From positions 157,001 to 221,000 of the forward strand of contig NZ_CP022366.1 of NCBI RefSeq assembly GCF_003119115.1: a DNA stretch of 64,000 nucleotides, given 5' to 3'. Source of the DNA: Azospirillum sp. TSH58. GTDB taxonomy: Bacteria > Pseudomonadota > Alphaproteobacteria > Azospirillales > Azospirillaceae. Below are positions 23,489-31,505 of the stretch, in pieces. Numbering within the stretch: the first letter of the stretch is position 1; every line of letters starts with the position of its first letter. The notes below the pieces were generated by a model. The model was not told where the DNA came from. It did no database searches and was given only the letters and a program-made list of their open reading frames with translations. The position numbers were made by a program, and so were the translations under genes.

Positions 23489-26155
23489 TCAGTCCGCCGC
23501 GATCGTCTCGCGGGGCGGGAGGGACGCGGCGATCCCGGCGAAGGCCTGCTCGACCAGCCGGCGCTGGTCGGCCTCGTGGTCGCCGTGGAAGCTGCCGGCG
23601 GGCGAGGCCGCCTCGTCGCGGGCCACGCAGGCGACGCGCGGTTCGGCGCAGCCGGCGGCGGCGCGCAGCGCCTCCAGACGGCGGTCCAGATAGGTCCAGG
23701 CGCCCAGGTTGCACGGCTCCTCCTGCACCCAGGCGCAGGACGCGCCCGGCCAGCGGCGGAACAGCGCCGACAGCGCGGCGTCGGGCAGAGGGTACAGCAT
23801 TTCCAGCCGGACCACCGCCACGGCCTCGGCCCCCCGCTCGGCCCGTTCGCGCTCCAGCTCGTAGGCCAGCTTGCCGCTGCACAGCAGGATGCGCTCGACC
23901 CGCGCCCCGGCGGTGGCGATCACCGGCTGGAAGGCGGTGCCCGGCGCGCAGTCGGCCAGAGTCGACACGGCGGCGGGCAGGCGCAGCAGCGTCTTCGGGC
24001 TCAGCACCACCAGCGGCTTGCGGTCGCGGCGCAGCATCTGCCGGCGCAGCAGGTGGAAGTAGTTGGCCGGGGTGGAGGGGTGGGCGACGCGGATGTTGTC
24101 GCGCGCCGCCATCTGGAGGAAGCGCTCCGGCCGGGCGGAGGAGTGTTCCGGCCCCTGCCCCTCCAGCCCGTGCGGCAGCAGGATGACGAGGCCGGAGGGC
24201 TGGCGCCACTTGTCCTCGGCGCTGACGATGAACTGGTCGATCATGATCTGCGCGCCGTTGGCGAAGTCGCCGAACTGCGCCTCCCAGATCACCAGCGCGT
24301 CGGGCCGCTCCAGGCTGTAGCCGTATTCGAAGCCCAGCACGGCGTATTCCGACAGCGGGCTGTTGACCACGTCGAAGCGCGCCTGCTCCACACCCAGGTG
24401 ACTCAGGCTGACGTGGCGGCGCCCGGTGACGGTGTCGGTCAGCGCGAAGTGGCGGTGCGAGAAGGCGCCGCGCACCACGTCCTGGCCGGTCAGCCGCACC
24501 GGCGTCCCCTCGGCCAGCAGCGTGGCGAAGGCCAGCGCCTCGCCGGTCGCCCAGTCCAGCGGCTCCTCGGCGCGGCGGCGGATGACGCGCTCCACCTTGC
24601 GGTCCACGGCGAGCCCGTCGGGAATGGCGGCCAGCGCCGCCAGCAGCCCACGCAGCCGGTCGTCGGCAACCCCGGTGTCCGGTTCGGCGGGAACCGTGCC
24701 CGCCGGGGCGAAGGGCGCCCAGCGCCCGCCGGGGAAGCCGTCGTGGTTCGGCCGGTGGTCGGAGGCCGCGGCCAGCGCCTCCTGGAAGCGGACCTTGTGC
24801 CCGGCGGCCAGCGCCTCGGCCTCCTCCGGGCCGACCAGCCCGTCGGCGGCCAACCGCTGCGCGTAGAGGGCGCGGGCCGGCGGGTGGGCGTCGATCGCCT
24901 TGTAGTCGAGCGGCTGGGTGAAGCGCGGCTCGTCGATCTCGTTGTGGCCGTTGCGGCGGTAGCCGACGAGGTCGATCACCGCGTCGCGCCCGTGCGCCTG
25001 CCGGAAGGCCACGGCGAGGTCGGCGGCGCGCAGCGCGGCGTCGGGGTCGTCGGCGTTGACGTGCAGGATGGGGCTGTCCACCGCCTTCCACAGGCCGGTG
25101 CAGTGGAGCGAGGTCCGCGCCTCCTCCCGCTCGGTGGTGAAGCCGATCTGGTTGTTGACGATGACGTGGATGGTGCCGGCGACGGTGAAGCCGGGAACGC
25201 CGGACAGTTGCAGCGCCTCCGTCACGCTGCCCTGGCCGATCACGCTGGCGTCGGTGTGCAGCAGCACGCAGAGCACGCGCTTGGCCTCACCGCCCTGCGC
25301 CCGCTCCAGGTCCTGCCGGGCCCGCGCACGGCCCAGCGTGACCGGGTTGATCGCCTCCAGATGCGACGGGTTGGGCGACAGGGTCAGGGCCAGCGACCGC
25401 TCGCCGAAGGACAGGGTGCTCTCCACCCCCATGTGGTAGGGCACGTCGGCGGGAACCGGCGGGTCGGCCAGGAAGGGGTGCATCCCCTTGATCCCGGCGA
25501 ACAGCTCGACCAGCGGCTTGCCCAGCGCGTTGGCCATCAGGCTGAGCCGGCCGCGGTGCATGGTCCCGACCTGCACCTCGGTGACGCCCGCCGCCGCCGC
25601 CGCCGCGAGGATGCGGTCGAGCAGCGGGATCAGCGTCTCCATGCCCTCCGCCCCGAAGCGCTTCTTGGTCGGGTAGCGGACGGCGAGCAGCCGTTCGAAC
25701 TCCTCCGCCGCGGTCAGCAGGGCCAGCGCGCGGCGGCGCGCCTCGGCGGGCGGAGCGGTCTCCGCCCCCTCATAGGCGTCGCGCAGCCAGGAGCGCAGGG
25801 CCGGGTCGTCGATGTGCGCGGTCTCCAGCGTCAGCGTGCCCTGGTAGAGGCGGCGCAGGCGCGCGGTTGCAGCGTCCTCGGACGCGGCGACCGATGGCGC
25901 GGCCCGGCCCAGCGGGTCGAGGGCGGCGGCGGCGTGGCCGCGCTGGCGGATCTCCTCCTGGCGCAGCGGAACCGTCGGGTCGCCCGCTGGCGCCCCGGCG
26001 GGCATCCCCGCGGGAACGGCGCCCAGCTCGTCCAGGATCTGGAAGACGGCGCGCCAGCTCACGTCCACCGACGCGGGGTCCTCGCGGAAGCGTTCCTGCA
26101 ACGCTTCGAGATAGGCGGCTCCGGCGGCGTTGAGCGGAGAGGACAGCCTAGACAT
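23489..26155 (-). CDS. 2-oxoglutarate dehydrogenase E1-like paralogue
   Basis: An 888-residue thiamine-diphosphate enzyme. OGDH-E1 landmarks are the N-terminal 'YLEALQERFREDPASVDVSW', TMHRGRLSLMANALGKP, 'TDASVIGQGSVTEALQLSGV', HVIVNNQIGFTT, and the transketolase half with 'GAQIMIDQFIVSAEDKW' and LLPHGLEGQGPEHSSARPER. It is shorter than the TCA-cycle E1 (about 930-990), carries TDA where the ThDP motif is usually GDA, and has no sucB or lpd beside it. It therefore probably borrows E2/E3 from the housekeeping complex and decarboxylates another 2-oxo acid, perhaps a methylated 2-oxoglutarate or 2-oxoadipate. A GTG nine bases upstream is an alternative start; neither start has a good ribosome site. 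Confidence 0.82.
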   Translation of the reverse strand: MSRLSSPLNAAGAAYLEALQERFREDPASVDVSWRAVFQILDELGAVPAGMPAGAPAGDPTVPLRQEEIRQRGHAAAALDPLGRAAPSVAASEDAATARLRRLYQGTLTLETAHIDDPALRSWLRDAYEGAETAPPAEARRRALALLTAAEEFERLLAVRYPTKKRFGAEGMETLIPLLDRILAAAAAAGVTEVQVGTMHRGRLSLMANALGKPLVELFAGIKGMHPFLADPPVPADVPYHMGVESTLSFGERSLALTLSPNPSHLEAINPVTLGRARARQDLERAQGGEAKRVLCVLLHTDASVIGQGSVTEALQLSGVPGFTVAGTIHVIVNNQIGFTTEREEARTSLHCTGLWKAVDSPILHVNADDPDAALRAADLAVAFRQAHGRDAVIDLVGYRRNGHNEIDEPRFTQPLDYKAIDAHPPARALYAQRLAADGLVGPEEAEALAAGHKVRFQEALAAASDHRPNHDGFPGGRWAPFAPAGTVPAEPDTGVADDRLRGLLAALAAIPDGLAVDRKVERVIRRRAEEPLDWATGEALAFATLLAEGTPVRLTGQDVVRGAFSHRHFALTDTVTGRRHVSLSHLGVEQARFDVVNSPLSEYAVLGFEYGYSLERPDALVIWEAQFGDFANGAQIMIDQFIVSAEDKWRQPSGLVILLPHGLEGQGPEHSSARPERFLQMAARDNIRVAHPSTPANYFHLLRRQMLRRDRKPLVVLSPKTLLRLPAAVSTLADCAPGTAFQPVIATAGARVERILLCSGKLAYELERERAERGAEAVAVVRLEMLYPLPDAALSALFRRWPGASCAWVQEEPCNLGAWTYLDRRLEALRAAAGCAEPRVACVARDEAASPAGSFHGDHEADQRRLVEQAFAGIAASLPPRETIAAD

Positions 26156-26544
26156 GGCGCACACCGTTCATGCGATTGAACATCCGTCGGTTTGATGGCG
26201 GTCGGAGACCAGTTGCCTCCAGCTTATCGACCCATCGCGCGGTGCGGAGCGCATGGCGTGCCTGTAGCAGATATTCATTGCGGGCATAGCAAACCGTCCG
26301 CGCCCGCACCGTTCGGGGCGGGCCGCCGTGGGTTTCGGGCGAAACCGTTCGTACCGCTGATGGCTTGCCGCGCTTATGGCTGATATGCCGGCAAAACGCA
26401 TTCCGCTGTGCGGTCGCCTGATCCACTGTCAGGGTCACCACACCCTCCCCGGCCACCGACCGGGGACCAAGCGTCCTCGGACCGGCATCGCGTCGTCCGG
26501 GCAACAAAAATCTCGGCCACAAAAATCTCGGGAGGAAGATCCAC
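26156..26544. other. Divergent promoter region (389 bp)
   Basis: The gap lies between the E1-like gene (minus) and the TRAP binding-protein gene (plus). There is no credible ORF; the one open frame on the minus strand has atypical composition. It contains the palindrome at 26331-26346 and presumably promoters for both halves of the 18-36 kb cluster. Confidence 0.55.
26331..26346. promoter_or_regulatory. Palindrome GGTTTCGGGCGAAACC
   Basis: Perfect 7-bp arms (GGTTTCG and CGAAACC) with a two-base centre, midway between the two divergent start codons. A candidate shared operator. Confidence 0.4.
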
Positions 26545-27630
26545 ATGAAGCGCCGTCAATTCTTCAAGGGTGCCGCCGTCGTTGCCGGCGCCTCCACCCT
26601 CGCCGCCCCGGCCATCGCCCAGTCGGAGCCGACGATCCGCTGGCGCTGCGTGTCCAGCTTCCCGAAGAACATCGAGGTGCTCTACGGCAGCGCCGAGGTG
26701 CTGGCGAAGAACGTCGCCGAGGCCACGGACGGCAAGTTCCAGATCCAGGTCTTCGCCGCCGGCGAGCTGGTCCCGGCGCTCCAGGCGCTCGACGCCGCCA
26801 GCAACGACACGGTGGAGATGGCCCACACCGCGTCCTACTACTATGTCGGCAAGGACCCGAGCTTCGCCTTCGGCTGCTGCCTGCCCTTCGGCCTGAACAC
26901 CCGCCAGCAGAACGCCTGGTTCTACCACGGCGAGGGCGGCAAGCTGCTGGAGGAGTTCTACGCCGGGCACAACCTGAAGGCGCTCGCCGGCGGCAACACC
27001 GGCTCCCAGATGGGCGGCTGGTTCCGCAAGGAGATCAAGACGGTCGAGGATCTGAAGGGGCTGAAGTTCCGCATCTCCGGCCTGGGCGGCCAGATCCTGT
27101 CCAAGCTGGGCGTCGTGCCGCAGCAGGTCAGCGGCGGCGACATCTACCCGGCGCTGGAGCGCGGCACCATCGACGCCGCCGAGTTCAACGGACCCCATGA
27201 CGACGAGAAGCTCGGCCTCTACAAGATCGCGCCGAACTACTACTACCCTGGCTGGTGGGACGGCACCTCGCTCCAGCACTTCTTCATCAACACGAACCGC
27301 TGGAACAGCCTGCCCAAGCATTACCAGGCGGCGCTGACCTCGGCGGCGGCGCTCGCCAACGTCGACAGCGTGGCGCGCTACGACGTGCTGAACCCGGCGG
27401 CGCTGAAGCGCGTGGTGGAGAAGGGCGCCAAGCTGCGCGCCTTCCCGCAGGACGTGCTGCAGGCCAGCCACAAGGCGGCCTTGGAGCTTTACGACGAGCT
27501 GTCGGACAAGAACCCGACCTTCAAGAAGTTCTACGAGAGCTACCGCCGCTTCCAGACGGACTCGAACCTGTGGAACCAGGCGTCGGAATACGCCTACGAC
27601 AGCGCCGTCCTCCGCCTCGCCCGGCGCTGA
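26545..27630 (+). CDS. dctP: TRAP transporter periplasmic binding protein (DctP family)
   Basis: A 361-residue protein. The N-terminus MKRRQFFKGAAVVAGASTLA is a Tat-like signal ending AAPAIAQ. The mature domain has TRAP-binding motifs: 'LAKNVAEATDGKFQIQVFAAGELVPALQ' and 'GGWFRKEIKTVEDLKGLKFRISGLGGQILSKLG', with the conserved Arg that binds ligand carboxylates, and 'ALERGTIDAAEFNGPHDDEKLGLYKIAPNYYYPGWW'. This last pattern is typical of binders for 2-oxo acids and mannitol/2-keto acids (TakP-like). The ligand is therefore probably a 2-oxo or hydroxy-carboxylate. It leads a TRAP operon. Confidence 0.9.
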   Translation: MKRRQFFKGAAVVAGASTLAAPAIAQSEPTIRWRCVSSFPKNIEVLYGSAEVLAKNVAEATDGKFQIQVFAAGELVPALQALDAASNDTVEMAHTASYYYVGKDPSFAFGCCLPFGLNTRQQNAWFYHGEGGKLLEEFYAGHNLKALAGGNTGSQMGGWFRKEIKTVEDLKGLKFRISGLGGQILSKLGVVPQQVSGGDIYPALERGTIDAAEFNGPHDDEKLGLYKIAPNYYYPGWWDGTSLQHFFINTNRWNSLPKHYQAALTSAAALANVDSVARYDVLNPAALKRVVEKGAKLRAFPQDVLQASHKAALELYDELSDKNPTFKKFYESYRRFQTDSNLWNQASEYAYDSAVLRLARR

Positions 27631-27734
27631 TCCGGCACGTCCTTCAACCATGTCCGGGGGGCGGGGCCACCGTCCCCCGGCCGTGGCATCGTCGCGTTCC
27701 GCGCGACCGGCTTTTTCGGGAGGGCCTGCCCACC

Positions 27735-28382
27735 ATGCCGAGCCCCAACGCTTCCCCTTTCATGACGGCCCTGGTCGGGGCCTGCCGGCTGGTCGACGCG
27801 GTCACCGCGCGGCTGGGCAAGGCGATATCCTGGCTGATCGTGCTGGCCATCCTGGTGTCGGCCGTCAACGCCGTCGTCCGCAAGATGTTCGACATCAGCT
27901 CGAATTCGTGGCTCGAACTGCAATGGGTGCTGTTCGCCGCGGTGTTCCTGCTCTGCTCCCCCTGGACGCTGAAGGAGGACGAGCACATCCGCATCGACAT
28001 CGTGAACGCGCAGCTCGGCAAGCGCGCCCGCGACACCATCGACCTGTTCGGCCATCTGACCTTCCTGCTGCCCTTCAGCTTCGTGATGCTGGTCACCTCC
28101 TGGCCCTTCGCCATCGCCTCCTACGCGATCGAGGAGCAGTCGATGAACGCCGGCGGCCTGCCGCAATGGCCGGCGAAGATGCTGATTCCGCTGGGTTTCA
28201 CCGTGCTGTTCATCCAGGGCCTGTCCGAGCTGGCCAAGCGCGCCGCGATCATGTCCGGCCATCTGGAGGACGACAACCACCGGGCCGGCGGCCATCAGGC
28301 GGCGGCCGAGGCCGAGGCGGAACGCCTGCTGGCGGCCGAACGCGAGCGCACCACCCACCCCGACACCCTTCCCAGCCGGTGA
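27735..28382 (+). CDS. dctQ: TRAP transporter small permease (DctQ family)
   Basis: A 215-residue membrane protein with four hydrophobic helices (about 30-48, 62-80, 105-128, 150-170) and the DctQ pattern 'SSNSWLELQWVLFAAVFLLCSPWTLKEDEHIRIDIV'. Its C-terminal 45 residues are hydrophilic (Ala/Glu/Arg-rich). The upstream open frame overlapping the binding protein is discarded; ATG 27735 follows an ACC-spaced weak ribosome site. It couples the binding protein to the large permease encoded eight bases downstream. Confidence 0.88.
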   Translation: MPSPNASPFMTALVGACRLVDAVTARLGKAISWLIVLAILVSAVNAVVRKMFDISSNSWLELQWVLFAAVFLLCSPWTLKEDEHIRIDIVNAQLGKRARDTIDLFGHLTFLLPFSFVMLVTSWPFAIASYAIEEQSMNAGGLPQWPAKMLIPLGFTVLFIQGLSELAKRAAIMSGHLEDDNHRAGGHQAAAEAEAERLLAAERERTTHPDTLPSR

Positions 28383-28389
28383 CCGCGCG

Positions 28390-30342
28390 ATGAGCACGAC
28401 CTCCCCCACCCCTTCGCCGCGCGCCGTCCGGCTGTCCGTCATCTCCCTGGTGCTGCTGGCGGTGGTCGCCGTGGCGCTCTACGTGCTGCCGGTGCCCGGC
28501 GCCGCGGCGCTGGCCGAACAGGACGGCTGGCGCGGCTGGTTCGGCCACAACATGGCGCCGATCATGTTCGCCACGCTGGTCGGCATGCTGCTGCTGGGCT
28601 ATCCGGTGGCCTTCGCGCTGGCCGCCAACGGGCTGCTGTTCGGCCTGATCGGCATCGAGATCGGACTGTTCCGCCCCGACCTGTTCCAGGCGCTGCCCGA
28701 GCGCGTCTACGGCACGATGAACAACGACGTGCTGCTGGCCGTGCCCTTCTTCACCTTCATGGGTCTGGTGCTGGAGCGGTCCGGTATGGCCGAGGATCTG
28801 CTCGACACCATCGGGCAGCTGTTCGGCTCGATCCGCGGCGGTCTGGCCTACGCGGTGATCTTCGTCGGCGCGCTGCTCGCCGCGACGACGGGCGTGGTGG
28901 CCGCGTCGGTGATCTCGATGGGCCTGATCTCGCTGCCGATCATGCTGCGCTACGGCTACGACCGCCGCTTGGCGTCGGGCGTCATCGCGGCGTCGGGCAC
29001 GCTGGCCCAGATCATCCCGCCGTCGCTGGTGCTGATCGTCATGGCCGACCAGCTCGGCCGCTCGGTCGGCGACATGTACGAGGCCGCCTTCATTCCCGGC
29101 CTGCTGCTGGCTGGCCTCTACGCGCTCTACGTCTTCGTCGTCTCGATGATCTGGCCAAAGGCCGCCCCCGGCCTGCCGCCGGAGGCCATCGCCCACCGCG
29201 AGCCGAACGGCGCGCGCGGCGTCTGGCAGCTCGGCCTGCTCGCCCTGTTCTCGGGCGCGGTCGCCACCTGGGTGATGGGCCGCACCGACGTGAAGTCCGG
29301 CGCCGACTATGTCGTGCTGCTGCTGTCGGTGGCGGTGCTGGTCGCCTTCCTGGCGGCCGCCTTCAACCGCGGCTTCGGCGCGCAGCGCCTCGTCCTGCAG
29401 TCCGTCGCCACGGCGGCGCTGACCGCGGGGGCGGCGTGGCTGACGGTGAACGGGTGGACCACCCTGGCCCTGATCGGCGATTCCATCGCGGCGGGCGCGC
29501 TCTACGCCCTGACGGTGGCGGTGGTTGAGCGGGCGACCGGCAAGCGCCTGATCTCCCGCATGGCGGAGCAGGCGACCTTCGTCATGGTGCCGCCGCTGGC
29601 GCTGATCTTCCTGGTGCTGGGCACCATCTTCATCGGCCTCGCCACCCCGACCGAGGGCGGCGCCATGGGCGCCGTCGGCGCGCTGGCGCTGGCGGCCATG
29701 AAGAAGCGCCTGAACTTCGACATGGTGCGGCAGGCCACCTACGCGACGGCCAAGCTGGCGTCCTTCGTGCTGTTCATCCTGATCGGCGCGCGGGTGTTCT
29801 CGCTGACCTTCTACGGCGTCAACGGCCACATCTGGGTCGAGGAGCTGATGGTCTCCCTGCCCGGCGGCCAGATGGGCTTCCTGATCGCGGTCAGCGTGAT
29901 GGTCTTCCTGCTGGCCTTCTTCCTCGACTTCTTCGAGCTGGCCTTCATCGTCATCCCGCTGCTGGCCCCGGCGGCGGACCGTCTGGGCATCGACCTGGTG
30001 TGGTTCGGCGTCATCCTGGCGGTGAACATGCAGACCAGCTTCATGCACCCGCCCTTCGGCTTCTCGCTGTTCTTCCTGCGCTCGGTGGCGCCGAAGGTGC
30101 CCTACATCGACCGCATCACGAAGAAGGAGACGGCCCCCGTCCTGACCAGCCAGATCTACTGGGGTGCGGTGCCCTTCGTCGTCATCCAGCTCGTCATGGT
30201 GGCTCTGGTGATCGCCTTCCCGCAGATGGTCATGCACTACAAGTCGACCGCCACCAAGCTCGACGACAAGCAGATCGAGGAGCAGTTCAAGGGCCTTGGC
30301 GGCGACCTCGACGACGACCTGCCGCCGCTGGAATTCAAGTGA
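28390..30342 (+). CDS. dctM: TRAP transporter large permease (DctM family, extended)
   Basis: A 650-residue membrane protein, longer than a standard DctM (about 430). The DctM N-half (residues about 55-260, with 'LLLGYPVAFALAANGLLFGLIG' and FFTFMGLVLERSGMAEDLLD) and C-half (about 390-600, 'FIGLATPTEGGAMGAVGALAL', 'FFLDFFELAFIVIPLLAPAADRLGIDLVWFGV') are separated by extra helices at about 270-380. This insert type is common in TRAP systems for 2-oxo acids. It drives sodium- or proton-coupled uptake. It ends 25 bases before the reductase gene and is probably co-transcribed with it. Confidence 0.9.
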   Translation: MSTTSPTPSPRAVRLSVISLVLLAVVAVALYVLPVPGAAALAEQDGWRGWFGHNMAPIMFATLVGMLLLGYPVAFALAANGLLFGLIGIEIGLFRPDLFQALPERVYGTMNNDVLLAVPFFTFMGLVLERSGMAEDLLDTIGQLFGSIRGGLAYAVIFVGALLAATTGVVAASVISMGLISLPIMLRYGYDRRLASGVIAASGTLAQIIPPSLVLIVMADQLGRSVGDMYEAAFIPGLLLAGLYALYVFVVSMIWPKAAPGLPPEAIAHREPNGARGVWQLGLLALFSGAVATWVMGRTDVKSGADYVVLLLSVAVLVAFLAAAFNRGFGAQRLVLQSVATAALTAGAAWLTVNGWTTLALIGDSIAAGALYALTVAVVERATGKRLISRMAEQATFVMVPPLALIFLVLGTIFIGLATPTEGGAMGAVGALALAAMKKRLNFDMVRQATYATAKLASFVLFILIGARVFSLTFYGVNGHIWVEELMVSLPGGQMGFLIAVSVMVFLLAFFLDFFELAFIVIPLLAPAADRLGIDLVWFGVILAVNMQTSFMHPPFGFSLFFLRSVAPKVPYIDRITKKETAPVLTSQIYWGAVPFVVIQLVMVALVIAFPQMVMHYKSTATKLDDKQIEEQFKGLGGDLDDDLPPLEFK

Positions 30343-30367
30343 TCGAGACTGAGGAAGGGAGAACGAC

Positions 30368-31351
30368 ATGCGCATCGCCGTCGTAGGAGCCGGCGCCGTT
30401 GGCGGCGCGCTGGCCGGGTATCTCGCCGCCACGGGCCGGCACGAGCTGTCGCTGCTGGCCCGCGGCGCCCATCTCGCGGCGATCCGCGACGGCGGGCTGA
30501 CCGTGCAGACGCCCAAGGGGACGCTGACCAGCCGGCCGCGGGCCAGCGATTCCGCCGCCGACCTCGGCCCGCAGGACGTGGTGATCGTCACGGTGAAGGG
30601 GCACGGGCTGCCGGCCCTGGCCCCGTCCTTCCCGGCGCTGTGCGGGCCGGACACGCTGGTGGTGGCTGCGCAGAACGGCATTCCCTGGTGGTACCTGTAC
30701 GGCGCCGGGGACGGCGTGACGCCGGAGCCGCTGGAGGTGGTCGATCCCGGCGGCGCCATCTGGTCGGCCATCGGGCCGGAGCGGGTCGCCGCCTGCGTGA
30801 TGGAGGTGCTGCCCGCCCGCATCGTCGAGCCCGGCGTCGTCGCCCACACCGCCCTGCCGGTGCTGGCCTTCGGCGCCCCCCGGCCCGGCGACCACTCGGA
30901 AAAGCTGGCGGCGCTGGCCGACTCCTTCAACGCGGCGGGCGCCACCGCGCGCCTGCCCGCCGACATCCGCGTGCCGCTGTGGAGCAAGCTGATGCTCAAC
31001 ATGGCGGTCGGCCCGACCAGCGTGCTGACCGGCGCCACCATGGGCGCCATGGAGCAGGCCCCCGGCATGGCCGCCGTCCAGGGCCGGCTGATGCGCGAAT
31101 GCCTGGAGGTCGCCCATGCCTGGGGCGTCGCCCTGCCCGACGACATCGACGATCGGCTGAGCCGGGGCAGCGGCGTGCCGGGCCACAAGCCGTCGATGCT
31201 CCAGGATTTCGAGGCGGGGCGGAGCATGGAGATCGACCCCATCGTGACCACCGTCCTGGAGCTGGCCCGACGCCGCGGCGTGCCGGTGCCGACCATCGAA
31301 ACATTGTGGGCGCTGACCGCCCTGAAGGAGCGGGTGGCGCGCGCCGACTGA
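30368..31351 (+). CDS. Ketopantoate-reductase-family protein
   Basis: A 327-residue protein with an N-terminal NADP-binding motif (VGAGAVGGALAGYLAATGRH, residues 5-24), the 'VKGHGLPA' segment holding the conserved Lys, and a C-terminal helical domain with 'LWSKLMLNMAVGPTSVLTGATMG' and the family ending 'RSMEIDPIVTTVLELARRRGVPVPTIETLWALTALKE'. PanE itself makes pantoate, but many paralogues act on other 2-oxo acids in catabolic clusters. Being between a TRAP importer and an aldehyde dehydrogenase, it is more likely a catabolic 2-hydroxy/2-oxo-acid dehydrogenase than PanE. Confidence 0.85.
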   Translation: MRIAVVGAGAVGGALAGYLAATGRHELSLLARGAHLAAIRDGGLTVQTPKGTLTSRPRASDSAADLGPQDVVIVTVKGHGLPALAPSFPALCGPDTLVVAAQNGIPWWYLYGAGDGVTPEPLEVVDPGGAIWSAIGPERVAACVMEVLPARIVEPGVVAHTALPVLAFGAPRPGDHSEKLAALADSFNAAGATARLPADIRVPLWSKLMLNMAVGPTSVLTGATMGAMEQAPGMAAVQGRLMRECLEVAHAWGVALPDDIDDRLSRGSGVPGHKPSMLQDFEAGRSMEIDPIVTTVLELARRRGVPVPTIETLWALTALKERVARAD

Positions 31352-31359
31352 GCGCACGT

Positions 31360-31461
31360 GCCCCCACCCTGGCCCTCCCCCGCTCACGCAGGGGAGGGGA
31401 CTGCCGCCGCTTCGCGAAAATCACCCTCCCCTGCGCAGCGGGGGAGGGCCGGGGTGGGGGC
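31360..31461. repeat. GC-rich intergenic inverted repeat, type A copy 2
   Basis: Left arm GCCCCCACCCTGGCCCTCCC-type sequence and right arm GGGGGAGGGCCGGGGTGGGGGC, with the nested GCAGGGGAGGG/CCCTCCCCTGC pair and the internal block CTGCCGCCGCTTCGC that is shared with the copy at 60326. It lies between the reductase and aldehyde dehydrogenase genes. Confidence 0.85.
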
Positions 31462-31505
31462 AAGGACCAGCGCCACTGAAGAACGTCCCCCGGAGAAAAA
31501 ACGAC

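Noticed and set aside
21225..25091. Very long minus-strand open frame (1288 residues) overlapping the LysR, Mcd-like and E1-like genes
   Set aside because: Arg/Pro/Gly-rich shadow translation of an off frame in GC-rich DNA, with no family motif; the three real genes read in other frames.
21644..26179. 1511-residue plus-strand open frame
   Set aside because: It is antisense to the Mcd- and E1-like genes and has the low-complexity composition expected from GC-skewed codons.
26148..26546. 132-residue minus-strand frame in the divergent promoter gap
   Set aside because: No ribosome site, atypical codon use, no recognisable motif, and it covers the only place for two promoters.
28249..31296. 1015-residue minus-strand open frame opposite the TRAP and reductase genes
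   Set aside because: Antisense shadow; it covers two well-supported coding genes and an intergenic gap with no motif of its own.
30368..31351. Biosynthetic ketopantoate reductase PanE
   Set aside because: The gene lies in a catabolic TRAP/aldehyde dehydrogenase cluster with no pan genes, so only the family name is used.
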